NCBI RefSeq assembly: GCF_900142965.1
Contig: NZ_FRCQ01000020.1
Location: 1 to 64,000 of the forward strand
Origin: Rhizobacter sp. OV335
GTDB taxonomy: Bacteria; Pseudomonadota; Gammaproteobacteria; Burkholderiales; Burkholderiaceae_C
DNA length: 64,000 nucleotides
Reading direction: 5' to 3'
This document shows positions 16,790-24,371 of the stretch, in pieces. Positions within the stretch are counted from its first letter, which is position 1. Each line of letters starts with the position of its first letter. Position numbers and translations under genes: made by a program. The notes beneath the pieces were generated by a model that did not search any database, was not told the origin of the DNA, and saw only the letters and a list, made by a program, of their open reading frames with translations.

Positions 16790-17629
16790 ATGCACCACCC
16801 GATCTGCGCCACCTGCGGAACGCAGTTCGCCGCAGCTGCTGCGGCACCCGCGCGCTGTCCGATCTGCGAGGACGAGCGGCAGTACGTCGGCTGGCAGGGC
16901 CAGCGCTGGACCACGATGGCCGAACTGGCGTCAAGCCATACCTTGCGATTGGAGGACGATGGCGGCGTGCTGGGCATCGGCCTGGCGCCGGGCTTCGCGA
17001 TCGACCAGCGCGCGATGTGGCTGCCCACCGATGCGGGGAACATCCTGTGGGAGTGCGTCAGCCTGGTGACCGACGAAGCGGTCGCCGCATTGAAGGCGCG
17101 CGGGGGCGTCGATCTGATCGCCATCTCGCACCCGCATTTCTATGCGTCGATGGTCGACTGGAGCGAGGCGCTGGGCGGCGTGCCGATCCTGCTGCACGAG
17201 GCGGATCGAGAGTGGGTGATGCGGCCGTCCAGCCGGATCCGCTTCTGGCAAGGCGACGAGCTGCGGCTCTCCGAGAGCGTGGCGCTGCTGCGCTGCGGCG
17301 GCCACTTCGCGGGCAGCACGGCCTTGCACTGGCAGCGCGGACCGCGGCCGGGCGGTGCGCTGTTTCCAGGAGATGCGTTGCAAGTGGTGGCGGATCGCAG
17401 GCACGTGTCGTTCATGTACAGCTACCCCAACCTGGTGCCGATGAAGGCGGCGGATGTCGTGCGCATGAGGCAGGTGCTCGAGGGTCGATCCTTCGACGAT
17501 GTGTTCGGCTACACCTGGGGTCGCAACATCCGCGGCGAGGGGCGCGCCGCAGTCGACGGCTCCTTCGATCGCTACCTGCGTGCGATGGGTGTAGAAGCCG
17601 ATGAATCGACGTTGCAAGAAAATTGTTGA
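16790..17629 (+). CDS. Zinc-ribbon MBL-fold-like hydrolase
   Basis: The 279-residue protein has an N-terminal zinc ribbon formed by CATCGTQF and RCPICEDER (four cysteines). A metallo-beta-lactamase-like domain follows: NILWECVSLVTDEAV, ISHPHFYASMVDW, HEADREWVM, CGGHFAGSTALHW and LFPGDALQVV. The canonical HxHxDH motif is reduced to HPHFYA, so the metal site is non-standard and catalytic type is uncertain. The ATG at 16790 has an AAGGAGAA ribosome binding site upstream. Divergent transcription from a MocR-type gene suggests induction by an amino or pyridoxal-linked compound. A promoter for the following small transcript overlaps the end of this gene. Confidence 0.75.
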   Translation: MHHPICATCGTQFAAAAAAPARCPICEDERQYVGWQGQRWTTMAELASSHTLRLEDDGGVLGIGLAPGFAIDQRAMWLPTDAGNILWECVSLVTDEAVAALKARGGVDLIAISHPHFYASMVDWSEALGGVPILLHEADREWVMRPSSRIRFWQGDELRLSESVALLRCGGHFAGSTALHWQRGPRPGGALFPGDALQVVADRRHVSFMYSYPNLVPMKAADVVRMRQVLEGRSFDDVFGYTWGRNIRGEGRAAVDGSFDRYLRAMGVEADESTLQENC

Positions 17630-17654
17630 CGATTGAGTAAAGACTATTTACAGT
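17626..17654 (+). promoter_or_regulatory. Sigma-70 promoter upstream of the tRNA module
   Basis: The -35 TTGACG (17626-17631) and -10 TACAGT (17649-17654) have an exact 17-base spacer. The surrounding DNA is markedly AT-rich for this genome. The -35 overlaps the stop codon of the MBL gene. Transcription would enter the 17660-17881 structured region and, past the terminator, the tRNA genes. Confidence 0.65.
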
Positions 17655-17699
17655 CCGCCTCCTCGATTGATCGAACGAAGTTTTTCAGGAACCCGCATC

Positions 17700-17819
17700 G
17701 TGACCAAGCCGCTCCACACCGTCGCTTACCGACCCCTGCAGGGTCAGGTCGCGCTGCTGTGTCAGCGCCGGCTTGATCGACACGAGGATCGGGTTCAACC
17801 GGGAGAAGGGTGCGCTTGA
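17700..17819 (+). CDS. Possible 39-residue small protein in a structured leader
   Basis: A GTG-started frame preceded by CAGGAA encodes 39 residues beginning VTKPLHTVAYRPLQGQ and ending QPGEGCA. It lies between a good promoter (17626-17654) and a strong terminator (17850-17881). The same stretch contains several hairpins: GACCC/GGGTC near 17734, GTGTC/GACAC, GAAGGG/CCCTTC and CTCTG/CAGAG. It may therefore be a structured RNA rather than a gene. I recognise no family. Confidence 0.25.
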   Translation: MTKPLHTVAYRPLQGQVALLCQRRLDRHEDRVQPGEGCA

Positions 17820-17849
17820 GGCACGCCCTTCCAAGCTCTGTTTGCAGAG

Positions 17850-17881
17850 GCCCGGATCTGATGAGGATCCGGGCTTTTTTT
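17850..17881 (+). terminator. Rho-independent terminator
   Basis: GCCCGGATC (17850-17858) pairs with GATCCGGGC (17866-17874) as a 9-bp perfect stem with a 7-base loop, followed by seven T. It closes the short transcript from the promoter at 17626-17654 before the tRNA genes. Either the tRNAs depend on readthrough or they have their own promoter in 17882-17985, where I see no clear one. Confidence 0.9.
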
Positions 17882-17985
17882 CATTTCGTCTCTATCAGGA
17901 AACCCTTGTGGAGCTTCGGCTTCGAGGGCGGAAATCGGCCGCAACGATTGGGCGGCGCCGGAACCCGTGACCGGATGGATTGAAT

Positions 17986-18061
17986 GCTCCGTTAACTCAG
18001 TGGCCAGAGTGCCGGCCTGTCTAGCCGGAAGCCGCGGGTTCGACTCCCGCACGGGGCGCCA
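17986..18061 (+). tRNA. tRNA-Asp (GTC), divergent
   Basis: The cloverleaf is complete: acceptor GCTCCGT/ACGGGGC with one T-G pair, D stem ACTC/GAGT with an AGTGGCCA loop, anticodon stem CCGGC/GCCGG with loop CTGTCTA, T arm GCGGG-TTCGACT-CCCGC, discriminator G and encoded CCA. The anticodon GTC reads Asp codons. It differs from ordinary bacterial tRNA-Asp at known identity positions: base 10 is A instead of G, base 38 is A instead of C, and the second pair is C-G. It may be a foreign isoacceptor carried by a mobile element. Confidence 0.85.
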
Positions 18062-18071
18062 ACAGCAACAT

Positions 18072-18157
18072 CTCGACGTAGCCAAGTGGTCGAAGGCATC
18101 TGGCTGCAAACCAGACGGCGCAAGCCCGCATCCGTTCGAATCGGATCGTCGAGTCCA
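18072..18157 (+). tRNA. tRNA-Cys (GCA) with long, class-II-like variable arm
   Basis: It lies 10 nt after tRNA-Asp. The acceptor is CTCGACG/CGTCGAG, the D arm GCC/GGC with an 11-base loop, and the anticodon stem TCTGG/CCAGA with loop CTGCAAA (GCA). The T arm is ATCCG-TTCGAAT-CGGAT, followed by discriminator T and encoded CCA. U73 plus GCA is the CysRS identity set. The variable region is 14 bases (CGGCGCAAGCCCGC) and can form a GGC/GCC stem closed by a GCAA tetraloop. The 3-bp D stem with a large loop also matches class II tRNAs such as tRNA-Ser. Total length is 86 nt against about 74 for normal tRNA-Cys. The first pair is C-G rather than G-C. Confidence 0.85.
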
Positions 18158-18172
18158 GTCAGTGAAAGCAAG

Positions 18173-18195
18173 GCCGGTGGAACGTTCCATCCGGC
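18173..18195. other. Long palindromic hairpin after tRNA-Cys
   Basis: GCCGG (18173-18177) and CCGGC (18191-18195) flank the perfect palindrome TGGAACGTTCCA, with one bulged T. It has no U-tract. It could be a processing stem at the 3' side of the tRNA transcript or an operator for the HNH gene 49 bp further on. Confidence 0.55.
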
Positions 18196-18244
18196 AGCGC
18201 CACTCATCCATTCCACGCCGACGGCCCGCGAAAGGAGGCCACCG

Positions 18245-18820
18245 ATGCAGCCCCACTCTCACAACCACGTGCTGCAACTCGACATCCAGGGAACGCCGCA
18301 GGCGTGGATCTCGCTCGAGCATGCGGCCTCCCACGTGGCGGCCGATGCGGTGGCCTGGGTCGAGGGCGACGGCCCGCTGGCCACGCTGCGCGGCGGCTTC
18401 AACGTCGCGCGCGGGCGGCAGTCGGTCATCGACGTGCACCCGATCATTGCAATGCGCGGTGCGTCGCGCGTCAACCTGTTCGACGTGGCGCCGGCCTTCA
18501 GCAAGAACAAGCTGTTCCGCCGTGACCGGCTGACCTGCGCCTACTGCGCCCAGCGCTTCTCGGAGCGTGACCTGCAGTGCGAGCACATCGTGCCGGAGTC
18601 GCGCGGCGGCCGCTGGACCTGGATGAACCTCGTCACCGCTTGCGGTGCGTGCAACGGCCGCAAAGCCGCTCGCACGCCTGAGGAAGCACGCATGCCGTTG
18701 GTTTACCTGCCGTACGTGCCCAGCCGCTTCGAGGACTTCCTGCTCGAAGGCCGGCACATCCGGGCCGACGTGCACGACTGGTTGTCGGCGCGGCTGCCGA
18801 AGGGATCGCGCCTGGGCTGA
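18245..18820 (+). CDS. HNH endonuclease
   Basis: The 191-residue protein has a C-terminal HNH nuclease of the two-CxxC (McrA/COG1403) type. The motifs are CAYCAQRFSERDLQCEHIVP, then ESRGGRWTWMNLVTACGACN and GRKAARTPEEA. The metal-binding His of EHIVP, the Asn of WMNL and both CxxC knuckles are present, so it looks active. The N-terminal 90 residues are unassigned. The ATG at 18245 is fixed by an excellent AAAGGAGG ribosome binding site 6 bases upstream. An earlier in-frame start would run through tRNA-Cys. It lies 87 nt after the tRNA pair and 11 nt before a sigma-like gene. Free-standing HNH nucleases beside tRNA genes are typical of phages and mobile elements. Confidence 0.88.
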   Translation: MQPHSHNHVLQLDIQGTPQAWISLEHAASHVAADAVAWVEGDGPLATLRGGFNVARGRQSVIDVHPIIAMRGASRVNLFDVAPAFSKNKLFRRDRLTCAYCAQRFSERDLQCEHIVPESRGGRWTWMNLVTACGACNGRKAARTPEEARMPLVYLPYVPSRFEDFLLEGRHIRADVHDWLSARLPKGSRLG

Positions 18821-18831
18821 CAGCCTGCCGC

Positions 18832-19485
18832 ATGCGGACCATCGACGAGTTCCTGCGGGCCCAGGCAACTGCACTGCGACGAATCGCCGGTGCGACGCGT
18901 GGCGAGATGAGTGTCGACGACGTCAAGCAAGAGGCGTGGCTCGTCGCTGCCGACATGGGGCAGAAAAGAGGCTACCCGGTCGACTTCGACGATCCTGACG
19001 ATCAGCAGTCCGTCCTCAAGTGGCTCTACTGCAAGCTCGTGAAGTTCGCCGAGAAGCAGATGCGCCACGCCATTCGCATCGACAAGAACTGGGACCAGGA
19101 GGATGCCGAAGTCGCCGCCAGCGCCTTGGCGCGCCTGCTGACCTCGCCGCTGGATTCGGACCCACTGGTCCGATTGCAACAAGCCGAGGACGAGATCGAC
19201 TACGCGAAGTTGGTCCGACACAGCTACTCCGAAGCGTCGGCCTATGTGCAACTGCTGATCAGGTTCGACTGGGATGTCCATGCACTTGCTGCGGACTTGC
19301 GCGTCTCCGTCAAGACCTTGCGCAAGCGTCTGCGCGTGTGCGGCATCAAGGCGAAGGTTCAGCCTTCGCTCTTCGACGGCCTGGCGTTCATCGATCCCGG
19401 GTTCGAACCGCGTCGCGCGCTGCGACCCAGCATTCAACGCACTGTCGAGAAAGTCGTCCACCAGCGATATTGGCGCTTCGGTTGA
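18832..19485 (+). CDS. Sigma-factor-like / helix-turn-helix protein
   Basis: The 217-residue protein has an N-terminal stretch RRIAGATRGEMSVDDVKQEA followed by WLVAADM, which resembles sigma-70 region 2 (ECF-like DxxQE(A)(W/F)L). A helix-turn-helix VHALAADLRVSVKTLRKRLR near residues 148-168 is placed like region 4. The C-terminal 45 residues are unassigned. It may be a mobile-element sigma factor or an ECF-derived regulator; catalytic function is not expected. It follows the HNH gene by 11 nt, so the two are probably co-transcribed, and it converges on jetD with a 5-nt gap. Confidence 0.55.
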   Translation: MRTIDEFLRAQATALRRIAGATRGEMSVDDVKQEAWLVAADMGQKRGYPVDFDDPDDQQSVLKWLYCKLVKFAEKQMRHAIRIDKNWDQEDAEVAASALARLLTSPLDSDPLVRLQQAEDEIDYAKLVRHSYSEASAYVQLLIRFDWDVHALAADLRVSVKTLRKRLRVCGIKAKVQPSLFDGLAFIDPGFEPRRALRPSIQRTVEKVVHQRYWRFG

Positions 19486-19490
19486 GCGGC

Positions 19491-20693
19491 CTATTCCCTT
19501 GCCGGCAACGAATCAAAAACCTCTTGGTCGATGAAGCGGCCGTGAAGTCGCATCGCCGGCAGCAATTCGTGGTCAGCGTATGGGCAGCCTGTCTCACCGG
19601 GGTCGGATTGCTGAGCCTTCGAGGCCTGATCCGGCAGGTGGCCGTTCCCCTGCGCCAACAAGCGTGCCAGCGCGCGATACCCGGCTTGCCATGCACTCGC
19701 ATGTGGAAAGACCTCGCGCAGGTTGCCGAGGATCTGCATGCCTGCGAAGTCAAGGTCGCCGAAAAAGAAGACGGGAACTTCCGCCGCATTGAAGAGCCAA
19801 GCCTCGATGGCCGGCAACACGGCATTGGCCGATGGGGCGCGCAGGTACGGTCGGCACCCTGAGCGCGAGCGCAGCCGCCGTGCGCTGCCCCGGAAGCCGG
19901 CGGCATAGACGAGCAGGCTGCGGTCCCAGGCGGGAGCGCGTGCGTCGGCCATGTGCTCGAAGGTCACGAGGTTCTCGACGAACAGCACGTCCGCGAAACT
20001 GCCATCCCCGGGCGGCGCCAGCAACAGCTGGATCGGTGGCTCGTGAAACTGGCCTGGCACGGCGCCGGTCAGGCGAAGCAGTTCTTCCCGGTTGTCCAAC
20101 AGCTTGGAGCGTCCCTGAAACACACGCGCCGAAGCCTCGCGCAGCGCCATGGACCGGCCGGAGCGACACAAGTCGATCAAGGCCGACAGGCTGTGGGTCG
20201 CCTCGTCCAGCGAAAGACTCTCCAGCAGCGTCATCGGGTTGCGGGCCAGGTAGTCGAGCAGCCCCTGGGGGTTGCCGGGCAGGGTCGCTCCTGGCGCGGG
20301 CGGCGTGGCGGCCCATTGCGTCCGCAGGTGCTGCAACCACTGCTGCTGCCATCGCAAGGCCTGCGGCATGTAGCCGGCCCAGGCTGCCAGGGCATCGAAG
20401 TCGCGAAGCTCGAGTCTCGGCTTGCGGTCGGTGAAGCCGGCAAAAGCGCGTGGCGCATCGATCTGCAGTCCGACCCAGCCTGTTTCGCACAGCTCGTCCA
20501 GCAACATGACCAGCAGCTGCAGCTGGTCGGCGTCAGCCGCAACGTGCAACTCGGGCGCGGTCTTGCGGTCCAGCGGCAGGCGCACGGGGCCCTGACCGAT
20601 GCTGCGCTCGGCTTTGGCGAGAAGAGCGCGGGCCAGGCGCTGGAGGAATGGGTGGGCTGCAGGCGGCTCGACAGGGGGCAACGAGGGCAGCAT
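19491..20693 (-). CDS. jetD: Wadjet nuclease subunit JetD
   Basis: The 400-residue protein has a helical N-terminal arm domain (about 1-200) and a C-terminal TOPRIM nuclease domain. The catalytic glutamate is in LFVENLVTFEH (E240) and the DxD loop in VFFFGDLDFAGMQI (312-315). The tail FIDQEVF also fits DUF2220-type proteins. In Wadjet, JetD cuts circular DNA after the JetABC complex has extruded it. The key residues are intact. It is the last gene of the jet operon, 3 nt after jetC. Confidence 0.9.
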   Translation of the reverse strand: MLPSLPPVEPPAAHPFLQRLARALLAKAERSIGQGPVRLPLDRKTAPELHVAADADQLQLLVMLLDELCETGWVGLQIDAPRAFAGFTDRKPRLELRDFDALAAWAGYMPQALRWQQQWLQHLRTQWAATPPAPGATLPGNPQGLLDYLARNPMTLLESLSLDEATHSLSALIDLCRSGRSMALREASARVFQGRSKLLDNREELLRLTGAVPGQFHEPPIQLLLAPPGDGSFADVLFVENLVTFEHMADARAPAWDRSLLVYAAGFRGSARRLRSRSGCRPYLRAPSANAVLPAIEAWLFNAAEVPVFFFGDLDFAGMQILGNLREVFPHASAWQAGYRALARLLAQGNGHLPDQASKAQQSDPGETGCPYADHELLPAMRLHGRFIDQEVFDSLPARE

Positions 20694-20696
20694 GGT

Positions 20697-23600
20697 TCAG
20701 ACCGTGGTGCCGGCGCCGCTCGAATCAGGTGAGGAAGCGCCCATCGGCGCCGCGGCTGCGTCCCATTCCTTGCGTGCAGCGTCGCGGGCCTGGGCCGCAT
20801 GCTCGGCCCACAGGCGCGTGAGGGCGTCGCGGTGCAGCGTCTTCTCCTGCACATCGCTGATGAACAGTTCCTGGCCGTCGCGCCGCGCGAGCACCTTGGA
20901 GAAGGTGAACTCCTTGTCGAACTCCGGCTTCACCGCACCGGACTTCGAGGTCGGCATCGCCACCACGAGTTGCAGCCCCAGCGTGCGCGACAGAAACTGC
21001 AGCACGCTGCGCGAACGCGATTCATCCATCTTCGAGAACGCCTCGTCGCTGAGCATCAGCCGCAGCGCCGGGGCTTCGCGCCGCTCTCGCCCGAAGTGGC
21101 CGAGCGCATGGGCGAGCACCGCCGAGCGCACGACGTAGAACGGCGTCTCCAGCTCACCGCCCGAGCCGGTGCCCCAGGTGGACAGCCGAGTGGTGCCGAC
21201 CGGGCTGATACGCACGATGTCGTAGCGGCGGTAGTTGCGGTAGTCGGCGAGTTCCTTCAGCGCCCGCTCGTTGGCACCTTGGTCGTTGGCGAGCAGCAGC
21301 CGGCGAATGTCCTCCGCGGTGGCGCGTTGTTCATCGCTGAGACGGGGCGACGCGAAGATCGAGCCGCGATCGTGTTCCAGTCCTTCCACGGCACCCTCGA
21401 CCGCATCGAAGAACTCGCACACCTTCTTCATGCGGGGAATCCAGTCCCATTCCAGCTGGAAGCTGTCGTTGCCGAAGCGGATGTCCTTCAGGTGGCGGTT
21501 GAGCCGTTGCAGCACGACAGCGCCTTGCTTCACGTCGTCGCGAACCTTGAAGCAGAAGCTGCTGGTGAAGACGTGGTTGAAGCTGCCTTCCGCCTCTTGC
21601 AGCGAGCGGGCGTTGTCGGCCAGCCCGATGGCACGCTGGCGCTGGGCGTGCTCATCGATGGCGTTGCGGGTCTGAAGAACAAGCGGCAGCAATTCCTCGA
21701 GGCGGTCGATGCTGCGGGGCAGATCGCTCCAGGCGAAACGCTCGCTGTCGTCGCGCGCGCCGCCCAGGTAGGTGCCGACCGCCTGCTGGAGCTCGCGCAG
21801 CGTGCGCGGCAGGTTCTCGCGCAGGGTCTGCGCGCGATGGCGCAAGGCGTCCAGGCTGGTCTGCGCCTCGGCTGCCAGTGCTTGCGCGTCGCTGACCAGT
21901 TGCGGTTCGGTGGCCAGTTGCGGCACCGCGCCGGCGAAGCGAGCAGCCCAGACCGTGGCGTTGGTGCAGGCTATCTCCAGATCCGGAAGCCGTAGATCGA
22001 GGATCTGCTCACGGTCACGCAAAGTGGCCAGTTCCTTGTCGACGGCACCGACCAGTTTCAGCTCGTCGTCGCGGAGGCCCTTGACGACTGCAAGGCGTTC
22101 GTCAAGCGACCGGCGCTCGGCTTCCAGTCCCTCGATGGAAGACAAGTCGAGGGCCTTCAGCGCCTGCTCGGCGGTGGCGTGCTGCGCCTGGCTCTCCAGA
22201 ACGGCCAGCACCAGCGGCGACAGCGGTGTGAATGCGGCGCCGTTGAACATGCGCGCGACCGCCTTCAAGGATTGGTCCAGCAACTGCAGCGTGCGCGCCT
22301 CGTGAGTCAGCCGCGCGAGTTCGTCCTCGCACCATGTGCGGCGGCGCTGGCGAGCCGCTTCCCCGAAGCTCAGGTCGCTGTCCGGCGCGCGGCACGCGAA
22401 CATGCCGTACCCGCGGCTGCCCAGTCCCTGTTCCATCAGGCCTTGCGGCGTGCGCGCAAGCTCTTCCTCGCTGTCCACCTTGCGCACGCGGCCGTACTGC
22501 GCCATCAGGAAGGCGTTGGCGACGGGATGCCGGCACACCAGTTCGTGCAGGATGGCGCGGCCTTCGGGCCGGCGGCCTTCGGTGTCCTCCATGGCTTTGC
22601 GACCCTGCACGACCTTGGGCGAGCGCACCGGGAAGCGCCGCTTCACCAGCCGTGCGCAGAGCGCCTCGTGGCCTGCCTCGACGATGATCGCGAACCGATC
22701 GCCACCCATGTAGCCCTCGATGGCGTTCTGCCACGTGCTGCCAGTGCGCGGCTCCACCAGCTGGGCCAGCAGATGTGGGCGAGCCTGCGGCAGCTCGCGC
22801 TCGATCAGCGCCACGGCCTCGTGGTTGTCAGGTGGGGCGACGCTGCGTCCGGCCTGCAGTTGCCGCAGTTCGGCGTCGCGCTGCTCGGCCTCGTCCTTCA
22901 ACGCCTTCGCGCGTGCGCCTGCGTCGGCGAGTGCCTGCACGACGGCGGCCTGCACCGAGTCGTCGCCCTCGTGGATGCCGCGCTGCAGGATGGCCAGGTT
23001 GGCATCGAAGACCTCCAGTTCGAAGGCGGGCAGTTCCACGTCGAGGCGAGCTGGCCGCGCGTATGCCCGCGCCATGTCCGGCCACGGCTTCAACACGCTA
23101 GAGGCGGCCGGTCGAAGCGCCTGCACCGCGTCGGCCAGCGCGGACATGGCGGTCAGGTCGAGCGTCAGCAGATGCGTCAACTGATCGACCATCGCGCCGA
23201 TGCCGTGCGCAGCCTCCTGGACACGGGCCCAGTGCAGGCGGAACTGATCTGACTGCAGCAGGACCTGATTCTCCAGCGAGTCTTTCTCCCGGGCCACCTC
23301 GCTGCCCGCCAGGCGCTGCTTCACCATTCCCTGTTGTTCCCGCAACTGGACGTCCTGAGCGTCGAGCGAGGCCAGCTTCTCGGCCGACTGGCCTTGCTTC
23401 CTGTCCTGCGTCGCGATCTGACGCTTCACGGAGGCCAGCTCGTCCCCGGTTTCGCTGAGCACCCGCAACGCGTGCGCAATGGTGATGACGACGAAGCGGC
23501 GAGATTCGTCGAGCACGGCACCGGCGCGTTCACCGGCGGCATCGAGCCGATCGAGGTTGGTCTGCAGGCGATCGGCCTCCGCCTTCAGGCCTGCGATGGA

Positions 23601-24371
23601 GCGCATCAGCTCGCGCATCTTGTCGAGGTCGCGGCTGAAGTCGTGCGGCTCCAGGATCTCGTCGCGCACCAGGTCGTTGACGTTGCCCAGCTCCTTGTAG
23701 GCCATGGCCTTGACGATGGACTTGCCGGCGCGCACGGCCTCGTGCTCGCCCACGGCGGTCTTTCCCATCAGCGCGCCATAGAGGTGTTGCAGATAGCCGC
23801 CCTTGTCGGGAAAGCGCTGGACCACCGTTTCCTTGTCGGCTTTCAGGCGGTGTTGCAGCTGCAGGTAAAGCTCCTTCAGCGGCAGCGGCGCGTCACCCAG
23901 GGCTTCGCCGCTGCGCCGTGACAGATCCGTCAGCGACAAGGCCCGGCGCACGATGAAGAACTGCGGCGGACCCTGCAGCGTGGCGCGCCGTCCTTCTTCG
24001 AACGCTTCCACGCCGACCAGCGCCGTGAACGATGGCGCCTGCTCGCCCGCGCTTTCCGAAGGCTCGAACACGATGCCCACATAGCTGGTCGAGCGCGTGC
24101 GCATGAACACGCCATCGGCCTGCTGGCCCAACGCATAGGCCGCCAGCGTCCGCGGCTCCTTGCCGCCGCGACGGCTCTGCGTGGATTCGTCCTGGCCGAT
24201 GTTGAACTGCACCAGGTGCTGGTGCGCGGCCGTCAGCACGGTCTGGATCGCGTCGAGCAGCGTGGATTTTCCCGACCCCGATTCTCCCGTGAGCAGCACG
24301 GTGTCTGCGAAGACCCATTCACGGTCATCGAGTGAACCCCAGTGCCAGGTCAGCAGCTTGCCGATCTTCAC
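20697..24371 (-). CDS. jetC: Wadjet SMC-like ATPase JetC
   Basis: The 1224-residue MukB/SbcC-like motor has its N-terminal ATPase lobe with Walker A TGESGSGKSTLLDAI (28-42). A very long helical coiled-coil middle follows. The C-terminal lobe has signature-like GTGSGGELETPFY, Walker B LMLSDEAFSKMDE and VVAMPTSKSG. This is the loop-extruding subunit that recognises small circular DNA. Translation starts at GTG 24371, overlapping the jetB stop by four bases (GTGA). Length is normal for the family and no break is seen. It is the largest gene of the defence operon. Confidence 0.92.
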   Translation of the reverse strand: MKIGKLLTWHWGSLDDREWVFADTVLLTGESGSGKSTLLDAIQTVLTAAHQHLVQFNIGQDESTQSRRGGKEPRTLAAYALGQQADGVFMRTRSTSYVGIVFEPSESAGEQAPSFTALVGVEAFEEGRRATLQGPPQFFIVRRALSLTDLSRRSGEALGDAPLPLKELYLQLQHRLKADKETVVQRFPDKGGYLQHLYGALMGKTAVGEHEAVRAGKSIVKAMAYKELGNVNDLVRDEILEPHDFSRDLDKMRELMRSIAGLKAEADRLQTNLDRLDAAGERAGAVLDESRRFVVITIAHALRVLSETGDELASVKRQIATQDRKQGQSAEKLASLDAQDVQLREQQGMVKQRLAGSEVAREKDSLENQVLLQSDQFRLHWARVQEAAHGIGAMVDQLTHLLTLDLTAMSALADAVQALRPAASSVLKPWPDMARAYARPARLDVELPAFELEVFDANLAILQRGIHEGDDSVQAAVVQALADAGARAKALKDEAEQRDAELRQLQAGRSVAPPDNHEAVALIERELPQARPHLLAQLVEPRTGSTWQNAIEGYMGGDRFAIIVEAGHEALCARLVKRRFPVRSPKVVQGRKAMEDTEGRRPEGRAILHELVCRHPVANAFLMAQYGRVRKVDSEEELARTPQGLMEQGLGSRGYGMFACRAPDSDLSFGEAARQRRRTWCEDELARLTHEARTLQLLDQSLKAVARMFNGAAFTPLSPLVLAVLESQAQHATAEQALKALDLSSIEGLEAERRSLDERLAVVKGLRDDELKLVGAVDKELATLRDREQILDLRLPDLEIACTNATVWAARFAGAVPQLATEPQLVSDAQALAAEAQTSLDALRHRAQTLRENLPRTLRELQQAVGTYLGGARDDSERFAWSDLPRSIDRLEELLPLVLQTRNAIDEHAQRQRAIGLADNARSLQEAEGSFNHVFTSSFCFKVRDDVKQGAVVLQRLNRHLKDIRFGNDSFQLEWDWIPRMKKVCEFFDAVEGAVEGLEHDRGSIFASPRLSDEQRATAEDIRRLLLANDQGANERALKELADYRNYRRYDIVRISPVGTTRLSTWGTGSGGELETPFYVVRSAVLAHALGHFGRERREAPALRLMLSDEAFSKMDESRSRSVLQFLSRTLGLQLVVAMPTSKSGAVKPEFDKEFTFSKVLARRDGQELFISDVQEKTLHRDALTRLWAEHAAQARDAARKEWDAAAAPMGASSPDSSGAGTTV

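Noticed and set aside
17700-17850. A third tRNA suggested by GGGTTCAACC
   Set aside because: No 5-bp T stem around it and no matching acceptor, D or anticodon arms could be built.
18072-18157. Selenocysteine tRNA (selC-like) reading
   Set aside because: The anticodon is GCA rather than TCA and the acceptor/T arms are 7 and 5 bp, not 8/5.
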